Assembly: GCA_001296005.1 (NCBI GenBank)
Contig: LJHR01000038.1
Span: 1 to 64,000 of the forward strand
Length of the DNA: 64,000 bases
Source: an alpha proteobacterium AAP38
Lineage (GTDB): Bacteria; Pseudomonadota; Alphaproteobacteria; Azospirillales; Azospirillaceae
Direction: 5' to 3'
This document shows positions 37,440 to 47,117 of this stretch, in pieces (positions within the stretch are counted from its first letter, which is position 1; each line of letters begins with the position of its first letter). A program made the position numbers and the translations under genes. The notes under the pieces were generated by a model, which saw only the letters and a list, made by a program, of their open reading frames with translations, did not search any database and was not told the DNA's origin.

Positions 37440-38645
37440 ATGCACGCTGACCACCTCTGGACCCACGCGCGGCTGGCCACCATGCGCCCCGACCTGCCCG
37501 GTCTGGGGATCGTGGAGGATGGGGTGATTGCTGCGCACAATGGCCGCATCATCTTTGCCGGCCCCAAGGCCGACGCCCCCGCCCTCACCGCCACACAAAC
37601 CACCGACCTCCAGGGCCGCTGGGTCACCCCCGGCCTGATCGATTGCCACACGCATCTGGTCCATGCCGGCGATCGCGCACATGAATTCGAACTGCGCCTG
37701 CGGGGTGCGACGTATGAGGAGATTGCGCGGGCCGGCGGCGGCATCGTCTCCACCATGCGCGCCACCCGTGCCGCCACCCTGGATACGCTGATCTGCGAGG
37801 CGCTGCCCCGCCTCGATGCCCTGCTGGCCGAAGGGGTGACGACGGTGGAGGTGAAGTCCGGTTACGGCCTGACCCTGGCGGATGAAGTGAAGATGCTGCG
37901 CGCCGCCCGTGCGCTATCCGACCACCGCCCCGTCGATGTCGCCACCACCTTCCTGGGCGCCCATGCCGTTCCGCCGGAATATGCGGAAGATCACGACGCC
38001 TATATCGATCTGGTCTGCCGAACCATGATCCCGCATGTGGCGCAGCATAAGCTGGCCGACGCCGTGGATGGCTTCTGCGAAGGTATCGGCTTTTCCCTGG
38101 CCCAGGTCCGCCGGGTGTTCCACGCCGCCAAGGCCAATGGTCTGGCCCTGAAACTCCACGCCGAACAGCTGTCCAACCTGAATGGTGCCGCCCTCGCGGC
38201 ACAGTGCGGGGCGCTGTCCGCCGACCATCTGGAACATGTGGACGAACCCGCCGTGCGCGCCATGGCGCAATCCGGCACCGTCGCTGTCATGCTGCCCGGC
38301 GCCTTCTACTTCACGCGCGATACCAAGCTGCCGCCCATCGACCTGTTCCGCACCCACGGCGTGCCCATGGCGGTCGCGACCGACTGCAATCCCGGCACGG
38401 CCCCGCTGACCTCGCTGCTGCTGTCGCTCAACATGGCCGCCACCTTGTTCCGGATGAGTGTGGAGGAATGTCTGCTGGGCGCCACCCGCGTTGCGGCAAA
38501 GGCCTTGGGCCGCCAGGCCGATATCGGCACGCTGGAGGCGGGGAAATCCTGCGACCTCGCCATCTGGGACATTGAGCGTCCCGCCGAACTTGTTTACCGC
38601 ATGGGGTTCAACCCCCTGCATGCCCGTATCCACAGGGGGATCTGA
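37440..38645 (+). CDS. hutI: Imidazolonepropionase HutI
   Basis: A 401-residue amidohydrolase that opens 4-imidazolone-5-propanoate to N-formimidoyl-L-glutamate, step 3 of histidine breakdown. Family blocks in order: [19 protein letters not shown] (metal ligands His-x-His), [50 protein letters not shown] and ATDCNPGT. Length is normal. ATG 37440 is taken as start; an upstream TTG at 37416 would read into the inverted-repeat element. The stop overlaps the hutH start as TGATG, so the two are coupled. Confidence 0.94.
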   Translation: MHADHLWTHARLATMRPDLPGLGIVEDGVIAAHNGRIIFAGPKADAPALTATQTTDLQGRWVTPGLIDCHTHLVHAGDRAHEFELRLRGATYEEIARAGGGIVSTMRATRAATLDTLICEALPRLDALLAEGVTTVEVKSGYGLTLADEVKMLRAARALSDHRPVDVATTFLGAHAVPPEYAEDHDAYIDLVCRTMIPHVAQHKLADAVDGFCEGIGFSLAQVRRVFHAAKANGLALKLHAEQLSNLNGAALAAQCGALSADHLEHVDEPAVRAMAQSGTVAVMLPGAFYFTRDTKLPPIDLFRTHGVPMAVATDCNPGTAPLTSLLLSLNMAATLFRMSVEECLLGATRVAAKALGRQADIGTLEAGKSCDLAIWDIERPAELVYRMGFNPLHARIHRGI

Positions 38646-40189
38646 TGCCGCATTCCATGTCCGTCACGCTGCGCCCCGGCACTGTCAGCCTGGGCGAATG
38701 GCGCCGCATCTATAATGGCGCCGCCGTGACGCTGGACCCCGCCTGCCGTCCGGCGGTGGAACGCAGTGCGGCCACCATCGCCCGCATAATCGCCAAGGGC
38801 GACCCCGTCTATGGCGTGAATACCGGCTTCGGCAAGCTGGCATCCGTCCGTATTGCTGCGGACGATCTCGAATTGCTGCAACGCAACATCGTACTCTCCC
38901 ATGCCGCTGGCGTGGGCGAGCCGATGCCGCGCAACGTCCTGCGCCTGATGATGGCGCTGAAGCTGTCCAGCCTGGGCGTCGGCGCATCCGGCGTGAAGCC
39001 GGCAACCCTCGACCTGCTGGAAGCGCTGCTGACCCACGACATCCTGCCCGTGGTCCCGGCTCAGGGTTCGGTGGGGGCATCGGGCGATCTCGCCCCCTTG
39101 TCCCATATGGCGGCGGCCATGATCGGCCATGGGGAGGTCTTCGCCAACGGCACCCGCATGCCAGCATCCGAAGCGCTGAAGGCCGCCGGCCTGTCGCCCC
39201 TGACCCTGGGGCCGAAGGAAGGCTTGGCGCTGCTGAACGGCACGCAGTTCTCGACGGCCTATGCCTTGGCCGGCCTGTTTGAGGCCGAACGCCTGCACGG
39301 CTCCGCACTGGCCACCGGTGCTTTGTCCACCGAGGCCGCCAAAGGCTCCGACACGCCGTTTGATCCGCGCATCCATCTGCTGCGCGGTCACAAGGGCCAG
39401 ATTGCGGTCGCCGACACGCTTCGCCGCCTGATGGACGGCTCCGCCATCCGCGCCTCGCACCGCGAGGATGATATCCGTGTCCAGGACCCCTACTGCCTGC
39501 GCTGCCAGCCGCAGGTGATGGGGGCGGCCCTGGACCTGCTGCGTCAGGCGGGCCACACGCTTTTGACGGAGGCCAACGCCGTCTCCGACAATCCCCTGGT
39601 CTTTGCCGAGGATGACAGCGTGCTGTCCGGCGGCAATTTCCACGCCGAACCCGTCGCCTTTGCCGCCGACATGATCGCCATGGCCGTGTGCGAGATCGGT
39701 AGCTTGTCCGAACGCCGCATCGCCATGCTGGTTGACCCGGCCCTGTCCGGCCTGCCCGCCTTCCTGACGCCGAAGCCGGGCCTGAATTCCGGCTTCATGA
39801 TCCCACAGGTCACCGCCGCCGCCCTCGTCTCCGAAAACAAGCAGCGCGCCTATCCCGCCAGCGTCGACAGCATCCCCACCTCGGCCAACCAGGAAGACCA
39901 TGTCTCCATGGCCGCCCATGGTGCCCGCCGCCTGCTCTCCATGGTGCAGAACGCCGACAGCGTGCTGGCGATTGAGTATCTGGCCGCCGTGCAGGGCTGC
40001 GACTTCCACGCGCCGTTGACCAGTTCGACCGTTCTGGAAACCCTGCGCGCCACCCTGCGCGATGTCGTTCCCACCCTCACCGACGACCGCTATTTCCACG
40101 CCGACATCGACACCGCCTTGACCCTGGTCCGCAGCGGTGCCCTGATCAGGACAGTGACGGCGGGCGGTATGGAGCTGCCGGGCGTGTGA
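38645..40189 (+). CDS. hutH: Histidine ammonia-lyase HutH
   Basis: A 514-residue enzyme that removes ammonia from L-histidine to give urocanate, step 1 of the pathway. The cofactor-forming tripeptide Ala-Ser-Gly is present at about 145-147 within [15 protein letters not shown], where it cyclises to the MIO group. Other family blocks are [52 protein letters not shown] and [11 protein letters not shown]. The full length is intact. ATG 38645 overlaps the hutI stop. Urocanase (hutU), the next step, is missing from this locus and must lie elsewhere if the pathway works. Confidence 0.96.
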   Translation: MPHSMSVTLRPGTVSLGEWRRIYNGAAVTLDPACRPAVERSAATIARIIAKGDPVYGVNTGFGKLASVRIAADDLELLQRNIVLSHAAGVGEPMPRNVLRLMMALKLSSLGVGASGVKPATLDLLEALLTHDILPVVPAQGSVGASGDLAPLSHMAAAMIGHGEVFANGTRMPASEALKAAGLSPLTLGPKEGLALLNGTQFSTAYALAGLFEAERLHGSALATGALSTEAAKGSDTPFDPRIHLLRGHKGQIAVADTLRRLMDGSAIRASHREDDIRVQDPYCLRCQPQVMGAALDLLRQAGHTLLTEANAVSDNPLVFAEDDSVLSGGNFHAEPVAFAADMIAMAVCEIGSLSERRIAMLVDPALSGLPAFLTPKPGLNSGFMIPQVTAAALVSENKQRAYPASVDSIPTSANQEDHVSMAAHGARRLLSMVQNADSVLAIEYLAAVQGCDFHAPLTSSTVLETLRATLRDVVPTLTDDRYFHADIDTALTLVRSGALIRTVTAGGMELPGV

Positions 40190-40200
40190 GGACGGGTGCC

Positions 40201-40337
40201 CCCTCACCCTCCCAAACGCTGACGCGTTCGGGCCCCTCCTTCTCCCGCCAAGCGGGCGAGGGGCGTAAATTCTCCCCTCGCCCACGAACGTGGGAGAGGG
40301 AGGGGCCCAAGCCTGCAAAGGCTTGGGAGGGTGAGGG
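40201..40337. repeat. Intergenic palindromic repeat, copy 4 (between convergent genes)
   Basis: Fourth member of the CCCTCACCC/GGGTGAGGG family, with inner GGGCCCCTCCTTCTCCCGCC and complement and an AAGCCTGCAAAGGCTT hairpin. It fills the gap between hutH and the convergent RND gene and probably terminates both transcripts. Confidence 0.9.
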
Positions 40338-40353
40338 ATCCACGCCTCCCATG

Positions 40354-43300
40354 TCACTCCGCCGCCAGCCGCGTCACCTTCTGCCCATAATCCGGCGCCG
40401 GCGCCGCTTCCGCCTTGTCCTTTTCGCCCAGCCGCAGCAAGGCCGGCAGCAGCAGAAGCGTAAACACCGTCGACACCGCCAACCCACCCGTCAGCACGGC
40501 GGCGATGCCGCGATAGATGACACTGCCCTCCCCCGGCACCACGATCATCGGGGCCATGCCGGCCACGGTCGTCAGGGTGCCCATGAAGATCGGCTGGATG
40601 CGCGACCGCAGGGCCTGATGCACGGCCTCCGCCCTGCCCTTGCCTTCGGCCTCGCACATACGCGTCTCATCGACCAGCAGGATGGCATTATTGACCACGA
40701 TGCCCAGCAGGATGATGAAGCCGATCATGGTCAACAGGTCCAGCGGCTGGAACGTGAACAGGTTGGTGACATCCAGCAGCGCCAGCCCGCCCACGGTCGC
40801 CAGCGGGATGGAGATCATCACCATGGCGCTGTCCTTGGCCGACTTGAACAGCAGCGCCATCAACAAGAACAGCAGGCCCAACGCGATGATGAAGTTCTTG
40901 CCCATGGCCGCAACGGTGGCGTCCAGCCGGTCCGCCGACCCGCCATAGCGCAAGGTGCCATCCGCCGGCAGGAAGGCGCGAAGCTGCGGTTCGATATCCC
41001 GCTTCAGCATCACCATCACATCCTCCAGGGCGATATTCTCGCCGGGCTGGAGGTTCAGCGTGATGGTGCGGCGGCCATCGACGCGGGTGATGCCGGACGG
41101 CCCGACCTCCCGGGAGACATTGACCAGTTGGCCCAGCGGCACCACCGTTCCCGACGGCGTCGCCACCGGCACCTGCTCCAGCTCCTCCGGCCCCGTCCAT
41201 TCGGGGGAGCGCAGGATGATATCCAGCCGGTTCTGCCCGTCAAAATGCTCGCCCAGCCACAGACCATCGCCCAGCGCGCGGACCACCTGGCCCACCTGCA
41301 CGCGGGTCCAGCCCACTTCGGAGATGCGGCGGTCATTGGGCATGACGGTCAGTTGCGGCTGCGCCATCTCCGGGTTGGGGTTGGACCAGGATTGCACATC
41401 CGGCAGCTTTTCGCGCAGCAGAGCCAAGCCCTTGGATGCCGCTTCCGACAGGGCCGCCGGATCGCTGGATTGCAGCAGGATGGAGACATTACCCTCCGCC
41501 CCCAACCCACCGAACAGGTTGCCACGGTTGGGGAAGCCCTGCACATCGGGGAAGCCGGCCAGAATCTCGTTCTTGACGATCCCCATCATCTCATCCAACC
41601 GCTCCGGGTCTTCCAGGCGCACCGCGATGGACCCGCCGCCCGGCCAGCCGATGAAGTAGAAATTCTTGGCCTTGGGCTGCTTCTCGCCCGTGTAATAGGG
41701 CATGAACCGGTCGACCACGACCTTGGCCACCTCCTCCTTCGCCAGATCGACCGAGGTGCCGACGGGGAAGTTCAGGAAGGCGTCGACACTGTCACGCTTC
41801 ACGGGCGGCAGGTACGACATGGACGGGAACAACAGGTACGACCCGCCCAGCGACAGGGTGACCAGCCCGGCGATCACCGCAGCCCGCTTTTTATTGTTGC
41901 TGGTCAGGTCCATGATCTTCAAGGACAGCCACTCGACCCAGCGCGCCTCGCCGCCCATGCGCGGCGTCACCTTCATCAGCTTGGCCGCCGCGACCGGCAG
42001 CACCGTGGCGCAGACGATCAGGCTGATCGTGACACCGACCGCGATGGTCAGCGCCAGATCGGCAAAGATCTGCCCCTCCACCTCGCGCATGAACACGATG
42101 GGCACAAAGGTGATCACGGTGGTGGCGGCCGACGCGAACAGGGCGGAAATGACGCGCCGCGTGCCCTCATGGCTGGCCTCGTCATTGCCCATGCCCCGGT
42201 CGCGCATGCGCACGATGTTTTCCAGCACCACGATGGCACTATCGATCACCATGCCAACCGCAAAGGCCAGACCGGCCAGCGAAATGACATTGATCGACCG
42301 CCCCGTGATGGAAAGCACCGCGAACAAGGACAACAGCGAGATGGGAATGGTCATGGCGACCAGCAGCGTCAGCTGCGTGCGCCGCAGGAACAGCCACAGC
42401 ACGGCCACGGCCAGCAGGATGCCCGACAAAAGATTACCAGTCAGCAGGCCGATGGCGCTCTCGATATAGACGGACGGGTCGAAGCTCTGATTATTGGTCA
42501 GGCCCTTGGCCTTCATCTCCCCGTCGCGCAGCTCCGCCATGAGGTCCTTGACCTCGGTCAGGGTGGCCAGGACATTGGCGCCTTCCCGGCGGATGACGCG
42601 CAACCCGATGGCTTCATTGCCATTCTGGAAGGCATATTGCCACTGCCGGCCCAGCTGCACCTTGACCTCGGCCACATCGCCCAGCTTCACCGGGCGGCCA
42701 TCGCGCCATTCCAGGACCAGATCGCTGAACTGTTCGGGCTTGAACCGGCCCTTGTAGCGGACGGTATAGATGCGCCGTCCATCATCGACGAAACCGCCCG
42801 TCACATCCTGCGCCCGGCCGACCAGGCCCGACACGGTGGGGATGGTGATGCCATACTGCGCCATCTTGAACGGGTCGAAGATGATCTGCACTTCCTGCTG
42901 CGGCGCCTCGGCCTGTCCGCCGAAATCCACGCGCGCCACGCCCTGGATCGCCTCGATCCGGGGGATCACATCCTCGATGAGGTAATGGTAATGGTCGGTC
43001 AGGGCGCCGGGCGTGCCCGGCATCTTCTGCACGAAGTAATAGATCAAGGTCTCATTGGCATTGTCGCCCCCGCCCATGATCAGGCGCGGCGGATCGGCAT
43101 CGGCGGGGCGCGAGGGGATGCGGTTCAACCGGCTGATGACATCCAGCATGGTCTGCTGCATGTCGGTCTTGGCATCAAACTCCAGGCTGACAAACGCCCC
43201 ACCGGGATTGGCAAAGCCCTGCATCTCGGTCACACCGGGCAGGCCCTTCATCACATCCTCGATAGGCTCCAGGATCTCGCTCTCGATCTCCTGCGGGGAC

Positions 43301-43461
43301 GCGGCGCGCCACGACGCCTCAATGCCCAGCGTGGGCTGCTTGACCTCGGGGAAAAGCTGCACCGGCAAGGTCAGGATCGACCAGACCCCCAGCCCCAGCA
43401 CAAGCAGCACCGAAACCGCCAGCGCCGCCGGATTGCGCAGACCCAGCTTGATGACATCCAT
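40354..43461 (-). CDS. RND-family efflux permease subunit
   Basis: A 1035-residue inner-membrane proton/drug antiporter of the resistance-nodulation-division superfamily. ATG 43461 (MDVIKLGLRNPAAL) follows an AGGGG stretch by about 8 bases. Helix 1 is followed by the periplasmic porter region (for example LPVQLFPEVKQPTLGIEASW, PGVTEMQGFANPGG). The helix 4 motif is GMVIDSAIVVLENIVR, carrying one of the two Asp residues found in AcrB. The C-terminal half repeats the plan (GIVVNNAILLVDETR). The family needs a membrane-fusion adaptor and an outer-membrane channel, and neither is adjacent, so it must recruit them from elsewhere. Substrates are unknown. It is preceded by TGTAAC/GTTACA half-sites. 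Confidence 0.93.
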   Translation of the reverse strand: MDVIKLGLRNPAALAVSVLLVLGLGVWSILTLPVQLFPEVKQPTLGIEASWRAASPQEIESEILEPIEDVMKGLPGVTEMQGFANPGGAFVSLEFDAKTDMQQTMLDVISRLNRIPSRPADADPPRLIMGGGDNANETLIYYFVQKMPGTPGALTDHYHYLIEDVIPRIEAIQGVARVDFGGQAEAPQQEVQIIFDPFKMAQYGITIPTVSGLVGRAQDVTGGFVDDGRRIYTVRYKGRFKPEQFSDLVLEWRDGRPVKLGDVAEVKVQLGRQWQYAFQNGNEAIGLRVIRREGANVLATLTEVKDLMAELRDGEMKAKGLTNNQSFDPSVYIESAIGLLTGNLLSGILLAVAVLWLFLRRTQLTLLVAMTIPISLLSLFAVLSITGRSINVISLAGLAFAVGMVIDSAIVVLENIVRMRDRGMGNDEASHEGTRRVISALFASAATTVITFVPIVFMREVEGQIFADLALTIAVGVTISLIVCATVLPVAAAKLMKVTPRMGGEARWVEWLSLKIMDLTSNNKKRAAVIAGLVTLSLGGSYLLFPSMSYLPPVKRDSVDAFLNFPVGTSVDLAKEEVAKVVVDRFMPYYTGEKQPKAKNFYFIGWPGGGSIAVRLEDPERLDEMMGIVKNEILAGFPDVQGFPNRGNLFGGLGAEGNVSILLQSSDPAALSEAASKGLALLREKLPDVQSWSNPNPEMAQPQLTVMPNDRRISEVGWTRVQVGQVVRALGDGLWLGEHFDGQNRLDIILRSPEWTGPEELEQVPVATPSGTVVPLGQLVNVSREVGPSGITRVDGRRTITLNLQPGENIALEDVMVMLKRDIEPQLRAFLPADGTLRYGGSADRLDATVAAMGKNFIIALGLLFLLMALLFKSAKDSAMVMISIPLATVGGLALLDVTNLFTFQPLDLLTMIGFIILLGIVVNNAILLVDETRMCEAEGKGRAEAVHQALRSRIQPIFMGTLTTVAGMAPMIVVPGEGSVIYRGIAAVLTGGLAVSTVFTLLLLPALLRLGEKDKAEAAPAPDYGQKVTRLAAE

Positions 43462-43500
43462 GACCAACCCCTGTCCGTTCGGGACTTGTGCAAAGGGGCG

Positions 43501-43611
43501 GTTACAGCCGTCCGAAACCGACCCGCCCATGGGATCACCATAGGCGGGACCGTGTAACCTGTCCGTTGGGCTTGGTTAATGGATGGTAGGGATTTGTAAC
43601 GGGGTGTTACA
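43501..43611 (-). promoter_or_regulatory. TGTAAC/GTTACA operator-like half-sites ahead of the RND gene
   Basis: A perfect inverted repeat TGTAAC-GGGGT-GTTACA occupies 43595-43611. Two further half-sites of the same hexamer lie at 43501-43506 (GTTACA) and 43553-43558 (TGTAAC), themselves inverted. They fall 40-150 bases upstream of the permease start, where a TetR- or MarR-type repressor would bind. No regulator gene is adjacent. Confidence 0.6.
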
Positions 43612-43679
43612 GGGGGGCTTTGGGGCCGGGAGCGGACCATCGGCTTTCGAGCGGAAAGTCACGGAACCTGTCTCTCAAC

Positions 43680-43854
43680 CTCGACCGTCTCAGTTTAACG
43701 AGTTGCGCTGGCCACGGTTAAGATTGGTTGTCTAGGTGACGGCGCCCTCACTCTAGACGGCTAGAAACCACCAAAATAGCTATAGATTAATAATTGCTAT
43801 TTGCTTAGGATTCTAGCTTATATATTACCATTTGAAGTATGGAGACGTGAAATC
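43680..43854. other. AT-rich left flank of the accessory island
   Basis: From about 43700 the composition changes sharply to AT-rich DNA (for example around 43770-43830, TAGATTAATAATTGC and CTTATATATTACC), in contrast to the GC-rich chromosome before it. It probably holds the promoter of the first island gene. I see no tRNA, direct repeat or att site at this edge. Confidence 0.55.
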
Positions 43855-45807
43855 ATGACGACTGTGCCCGCACCTCCGGCACCTGCCGTGTCGATCTCGC
43901 CCGCTCCGCCCCCCTCGTTTCCGTTTCGCCCCTATCTTGCTCCGCTGCTGCTAATCGATAACTCCGGAGGAGTGGATCGGCAGTCGGCTGACATGTTGGC
44001 GTCCCTTGTCCACAACGCCTTGTCGCCGCCAGTTGTGGCGGTGCCTGCGACGCGTCCTGCCGCTTCCGCAGCACCGCCGGCCGCTCCGACAACGGGGCGA
44101 GCGCGCACGGTCGGTTTGCCGAGCGCGGCGAGCCTGCAGGGTCGCCTCTGGATTTCCTCCATCATCTACAGCCAGTCCGCGCCACCGGCCTGGGCGACGA
44201 CGGGCTCAGGTATCCCTAATGATGTGGCGCAGCACCTAGTGGTCATCGCAGCCAAAGGCGACAGAGCCGCCATCTGCGCCTCCGACACTTCTGTCTATTC
44301 GGCGTTGGTGCGGGCGGTTGCTGGAGGCTTTTCGCCGCTCAACCGAGCACGCATGGAGAGCGCGTTCGTCGGCAACCAAGCCAAGGCGATCTGGATGAAT
44401 GGGGTCCATGCGCCGACCGCTGTCAAACCGAGCGCCAAGACTTTGATGGGCTCGGCGCTCGAGTACGCGATCGACCCGCTCGGTGACCAGAGTTTCTACT
44501 ACTCGGCCATGCGCAGCACAGTCACCATCGATCAGGGCGGGCAGCGAACTGCGCGCATTGTCGGCGTCTCGCCCGCCAACGCGCGTATTTGGATTGGTCG
44601 GCCCAAGGACTGGACAGCGTTTGTTGACGAGTTGGAAGCGTTGATTGATCACGCCGCCGGGGCGCATGCTGGGACGAACCTCTTCAACGCCCTGGCCCAA
44701 AGAGTTACCGACTTTGCAACGGTGGGGATGCCGTACTCCGTCGTTGTCCTGCCGCCCGAACTGCTCTCGGAAAATGACGTTTCAGCTGCCCAGCGCGAAA
44801 TGGCCGTGGCCTGGGCTTATGATGCCAAACTGGTCATTAATAGGGTCAGTGCAGCGACCAACATGGTCCTGGCGGTAAGTCTGCAAGGCCTGATGCTGGG
44901 CGAACTATCGATCACAATTACCCCTCAAGCCGACAGACATCTGGTTGAGGGCAAATGGACACGCCGCGTGGTCGATCCCAACCCGGAGATTGCGGCTAAG
45001 CAAAATGATGCGAGAGAAACGGGCCTGGAGTATCTGATCGAACTGGGCTGGATCAGCATCTACTACGACAGCGGTCACACTCTGACTCAGTGCCAGCTCT
45101 TCCGGCCAAGGTTCCGGGACGCCCCCTTTGATTGGGGCGTGTCGCTTGATTTTACCGGTTACGACGTCGACGTCGAAAAGCCCGAGCATGACAAGGCTCA
45201 TCCACTGATCCGTTGCATCGCGGCGCTCGACAAAAATGGCAAACAGGATACTTCGCTCTTTGCCTATGTCGTCGAACAGATGTTCAAGGATGCCAAGGGC
45301 AATCGTTACGGCTGGCTGGCCAGCGATGACGGCTCAATGGAGTTTGCTGATTTCGTCCATATCGATCCGGCGGCGCAGGTAGTCACTCTAGTCCATGTCA
45401 AGGCGGCCAACTCCAATGTCGCCACTCGAGAGGTGTCGGTGTCGGCCTATGAAATCGTTGTTGCCCAAGCGATCAAAAACCTGCGCCACCTTGATCACCG
45501 CCATCTTGCCGACGCTCTTCACAAGGGCAAACACAAGAAGATCGCCCGGGCCGTATGGCACAACGGCATCCGCCAAACCAATCGCAAGGGAATCATTTCA
45601 GCGGCGCGCGCGCTGCGCCCCGACTACAAGCGGCGACTGATCGTGCTCCAGCCGCAATTGACCGATAACGAGCACATGGCCTGCCTTAACGGAACCGCCA
45701 CAGCCGGACGGATCGAGCGTCTCAAGTTGCTGAGCACTCTTCTCAACGGCGCACGAGCCAACGCCAACAACGTCGGCGCTGGCTTTTTATGCTCCAGGTG
45801 CGTCTAG
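43855..45807 (+). CDS. Island protein of unknown family, possible nuclease domain, paired with a HEPN/Toprim protein
   Basis: A 650-residue cytoplasmic protein with no signal peptide or membrane helix. ATG 43855 is preceded by GGAG. Residues 1-90 include proline-rich runs around a short folded block (FRPYLAPLLLIDNSGG). The middle contains an alpha/beta region (RLWISSIIYSQS to ALVRAV). Near the C-terminus, FADFVHID (498-504) followed by VVTLVHVKAA (509-518) and the helix SAYEIVVAQAIKNL (530-543) has the spacing of a PD-(D/E)xK nuclease core in which the usual Glu is replaced by His (HVK, 514-516). This is a fold guess, not a family match. The protein ends in CSRC. It stands 23 bases before the HEPN/Toprim gene, so they probably form one operon. 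Confidence 0.72.
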   Translation: MTTVPAPPAPAVSISPAPPPSFPFRPYLAPLLLIDNSGGVDRQSADMLASLVHNALSPPVVAVPATRPAASAAPPAAPTTGRARTVGLPSAASLQGRLWISSIIYSQSAPPAWATTGSGIPNDVAQHLVVIAAKGDRAAICASDTSVYSALVRAVAGGFSPLNRARMESAFVGNQAKAIWMNGVHAPTAVKPSAKTLMGSALEYAIDPLGDQSFYYSAMRSTVTIDQGGQRTARIVGVSPANARIWIGRPKDWTAFVDELEALIDHAAGAHAGTNLFNALAQRVTDFATVGMPYSVVVLPPELLSENDVSAAQREMAVAWAYDAKLVINRVSAATNMVLAVSLQGLMLGELSITITPQADRHLVEGKWTRRVVDPNPEIAAKQNDARETGLEYLIELGWISIYYDSGHTLTQCQLFRPRFRDAPFDWGVSLDFTGYDVDVEKPEHDKAHPLIRCIAALDKNGKQDTSLFAYVVEQMFKDAKGNRYGWLASDDGSMEFADFVHIDPAAQVVTLVHVKAANSNVATREVSVSAYEIVVAQAIKNLRHLDHRHLADALHKGKHKKIARAVWHNGIRQTNRKGIISAARALRPDYKRRLIVLQPQLTDNEHMACLNGTATAGRIERLKLLSTLLNGARANANNVGAGFLCSRCV

Positions 45808-45830
45808 GTCGGCAAGGGTGATCAAATCGC

Positions 45831-47117
45831 ATGGGCGCGGAAATTTATCTTGAACTTGGTGGACTCGCCCTATCCTGGGCCAAGAACCATCGCGGGCCCG
45901 ACCATGGCGCATTGTTCCAGGAAGGGGATCGGCGCGCGGTTCGCAGCGACCAGATCGACCATGTATATTTCCAGGAGGAAAACGAAGATCCCTCCCCAAT
46001 GGAAATGGCCTTCGTCCGCAAGCTCAAACAAATCGTCCCCAGGCTCGACCTGCTCGGCTTCACGCTCGAACAGGCCAGAAGTGTCTATGATCATTGGACA
46101 GTGCGATGGAAGGAAGAGCGTGAAGGGATCGCCGATCCTGAAGCCCCTCCCATCCCAGAGCTGCTTTCGTTTGAGGAATACTGCGCATTCGTCAATCGCC
46201 AGCCTGTCACCGAGCTCGGCGACAGCTTCCTTGACGACGATGGTAAGGGGCGCTTCATTGATGACGAGGCAACGCTCGACCGAATTCCGCGTAGCTTCGA
46301 TCATGACGACCTGTACTGGTCCGAGCGCAGCTATTTTGGTAGTCGCATCAACATCCTCCATCCCTATCTGATGCTACGCATCTTGGCCGGAAACGCAGTC
46401 AACCTTGAGACCGACGTAGTTTGGCAATACGGCCCGCTGGTCGAGGCCGGGTGGGCCATGGTTACCGAATTCACGCCCCTCGCACGCCGTACTGAGACTT
46501 TCCTGATTGCCACTGAGGGCAGTTCGGACGCACATATCCTACGCCATGGCTTTGAGCTACTGCGGCCTGAGGTAGCCGACTTTTTTCGATTCATCGATGT
46601 AAGCGACCGCCACCCGTTTCCCGGCACGGGCAATCTTCTCAAGTTCGCCGAGGGCCTCGCGAAGATCGACGTCCACAACCAAACCATCTTCGTATTCGAC
46701 AATGATGCCGAGGGCACCGAAGCTTACAACAAGCTCGGCGCACTGGTACTGCCATCTAACCTGCGAGCGATGCTTTTGCCTTCGCTAGACGCCTTCGGAT
46801 CATTTCCGGCCAAGGGTCCCCAAGGCGACCATGAGGCCGACATCAACGGACGCGCTGCAGCGATCGAATGCTATCTAGACCACCGGCTCAAAGACTATCC
46901 GCCACCGCGCATCATTTGGTCCAATTACAAGAAGGAAACCGACACCTATCAAGGTGCGCTCGAATATAAGGAGGCCTATACCAAGGCATTCTTGAAGCTC
47001 ACACCCGACAAACTGGCGACGACGGGCTACCAGACCGGCAACATTGAGAAGGTGCTCGATGCCTTGATCGAGCAATGTACCTTAATGGCGTCAGGAGAGT
47101 TGGCAGCCCCCGGATGA
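45831..47117 (+). CDS. HEPN/Toprim-type conflict-system protein
   Basis: A 428-residue protein. The opening MGAEIYLELGGLALSWAKN matches the N-terminus of the HEPN/Toprim-associated group. An Rx4H motif (RINILH, 172-177) in a helical region is a candidate HEPN ribonuclease motif. Residues about 222-330 form a Toprim domain: the conserved Glu in ATEGSSD (Glu-229) and the acidic pair in FVFDNDAEG (Asp-290, Asp-292), with a later acidic helix near AAIECYLD. Toprim domains of this kind (as in OLD nucleases) cut or nick nucleic acids. Such proteins were predicted by comparative genomics to be effectors of anti-phage systems. The last dozen codons run into a recombinase remnant, so the native C-terminus may be altered. 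Confidence 0.82.
   Translation: MGAEIYLELGGLALSWAKNHRGPDHGALFQEGDRRAVRSDQIDHVYFQEENEDPSPMEMAFVRKLKQIVPRLDLLGFTLEQARSVYDHWTVRWKEEREGIADPEAPPIPELLSFEEYCAFVNRQPVTELGDSFLDDDGKGRFIDDEATLDRIPRSFDHDDLYWSERSYFGSRINILHPYLMLRILAGNAVNLETDVVWQYGPLVEAGWAMVTEFTPLARRTETFLIATEGSSDAHILRHGFELLRPEVADFFRFIDVSDRHPFPGTGNLLKFAEGLAKIDVHNQTIFVFDNDAEGTEAYNKLGALVLPSNLRAMLLPSLDAFGSFPAKGPQGDHEADINGRAAAIECYLDHRLKDYPPPRIIWSNYKKETDTYQGALEYKEAYTKAFLKLTPDKLATTGYQTGNIEKVLDALIEQCTLMASGELAAPG

Noticed and set aside
38594-40657. A 687-codon minus-strand open frame across hutH and the repeat
   Set aside because: Shadow of hutH, runs through the palindromic repeat, no family character.
40186-43557. A 1123-codon plus-strand open frame opposite the RND gene
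   Set aside because: Antisense to a complete RND permease; the translation is His/Gln/Arg-rich without domains.
43680-43854. tRNA-type integration site at the island left edge
   Set aside because: No cloverleaf sequence, CCA-like end or direct repeat could be found by eye.
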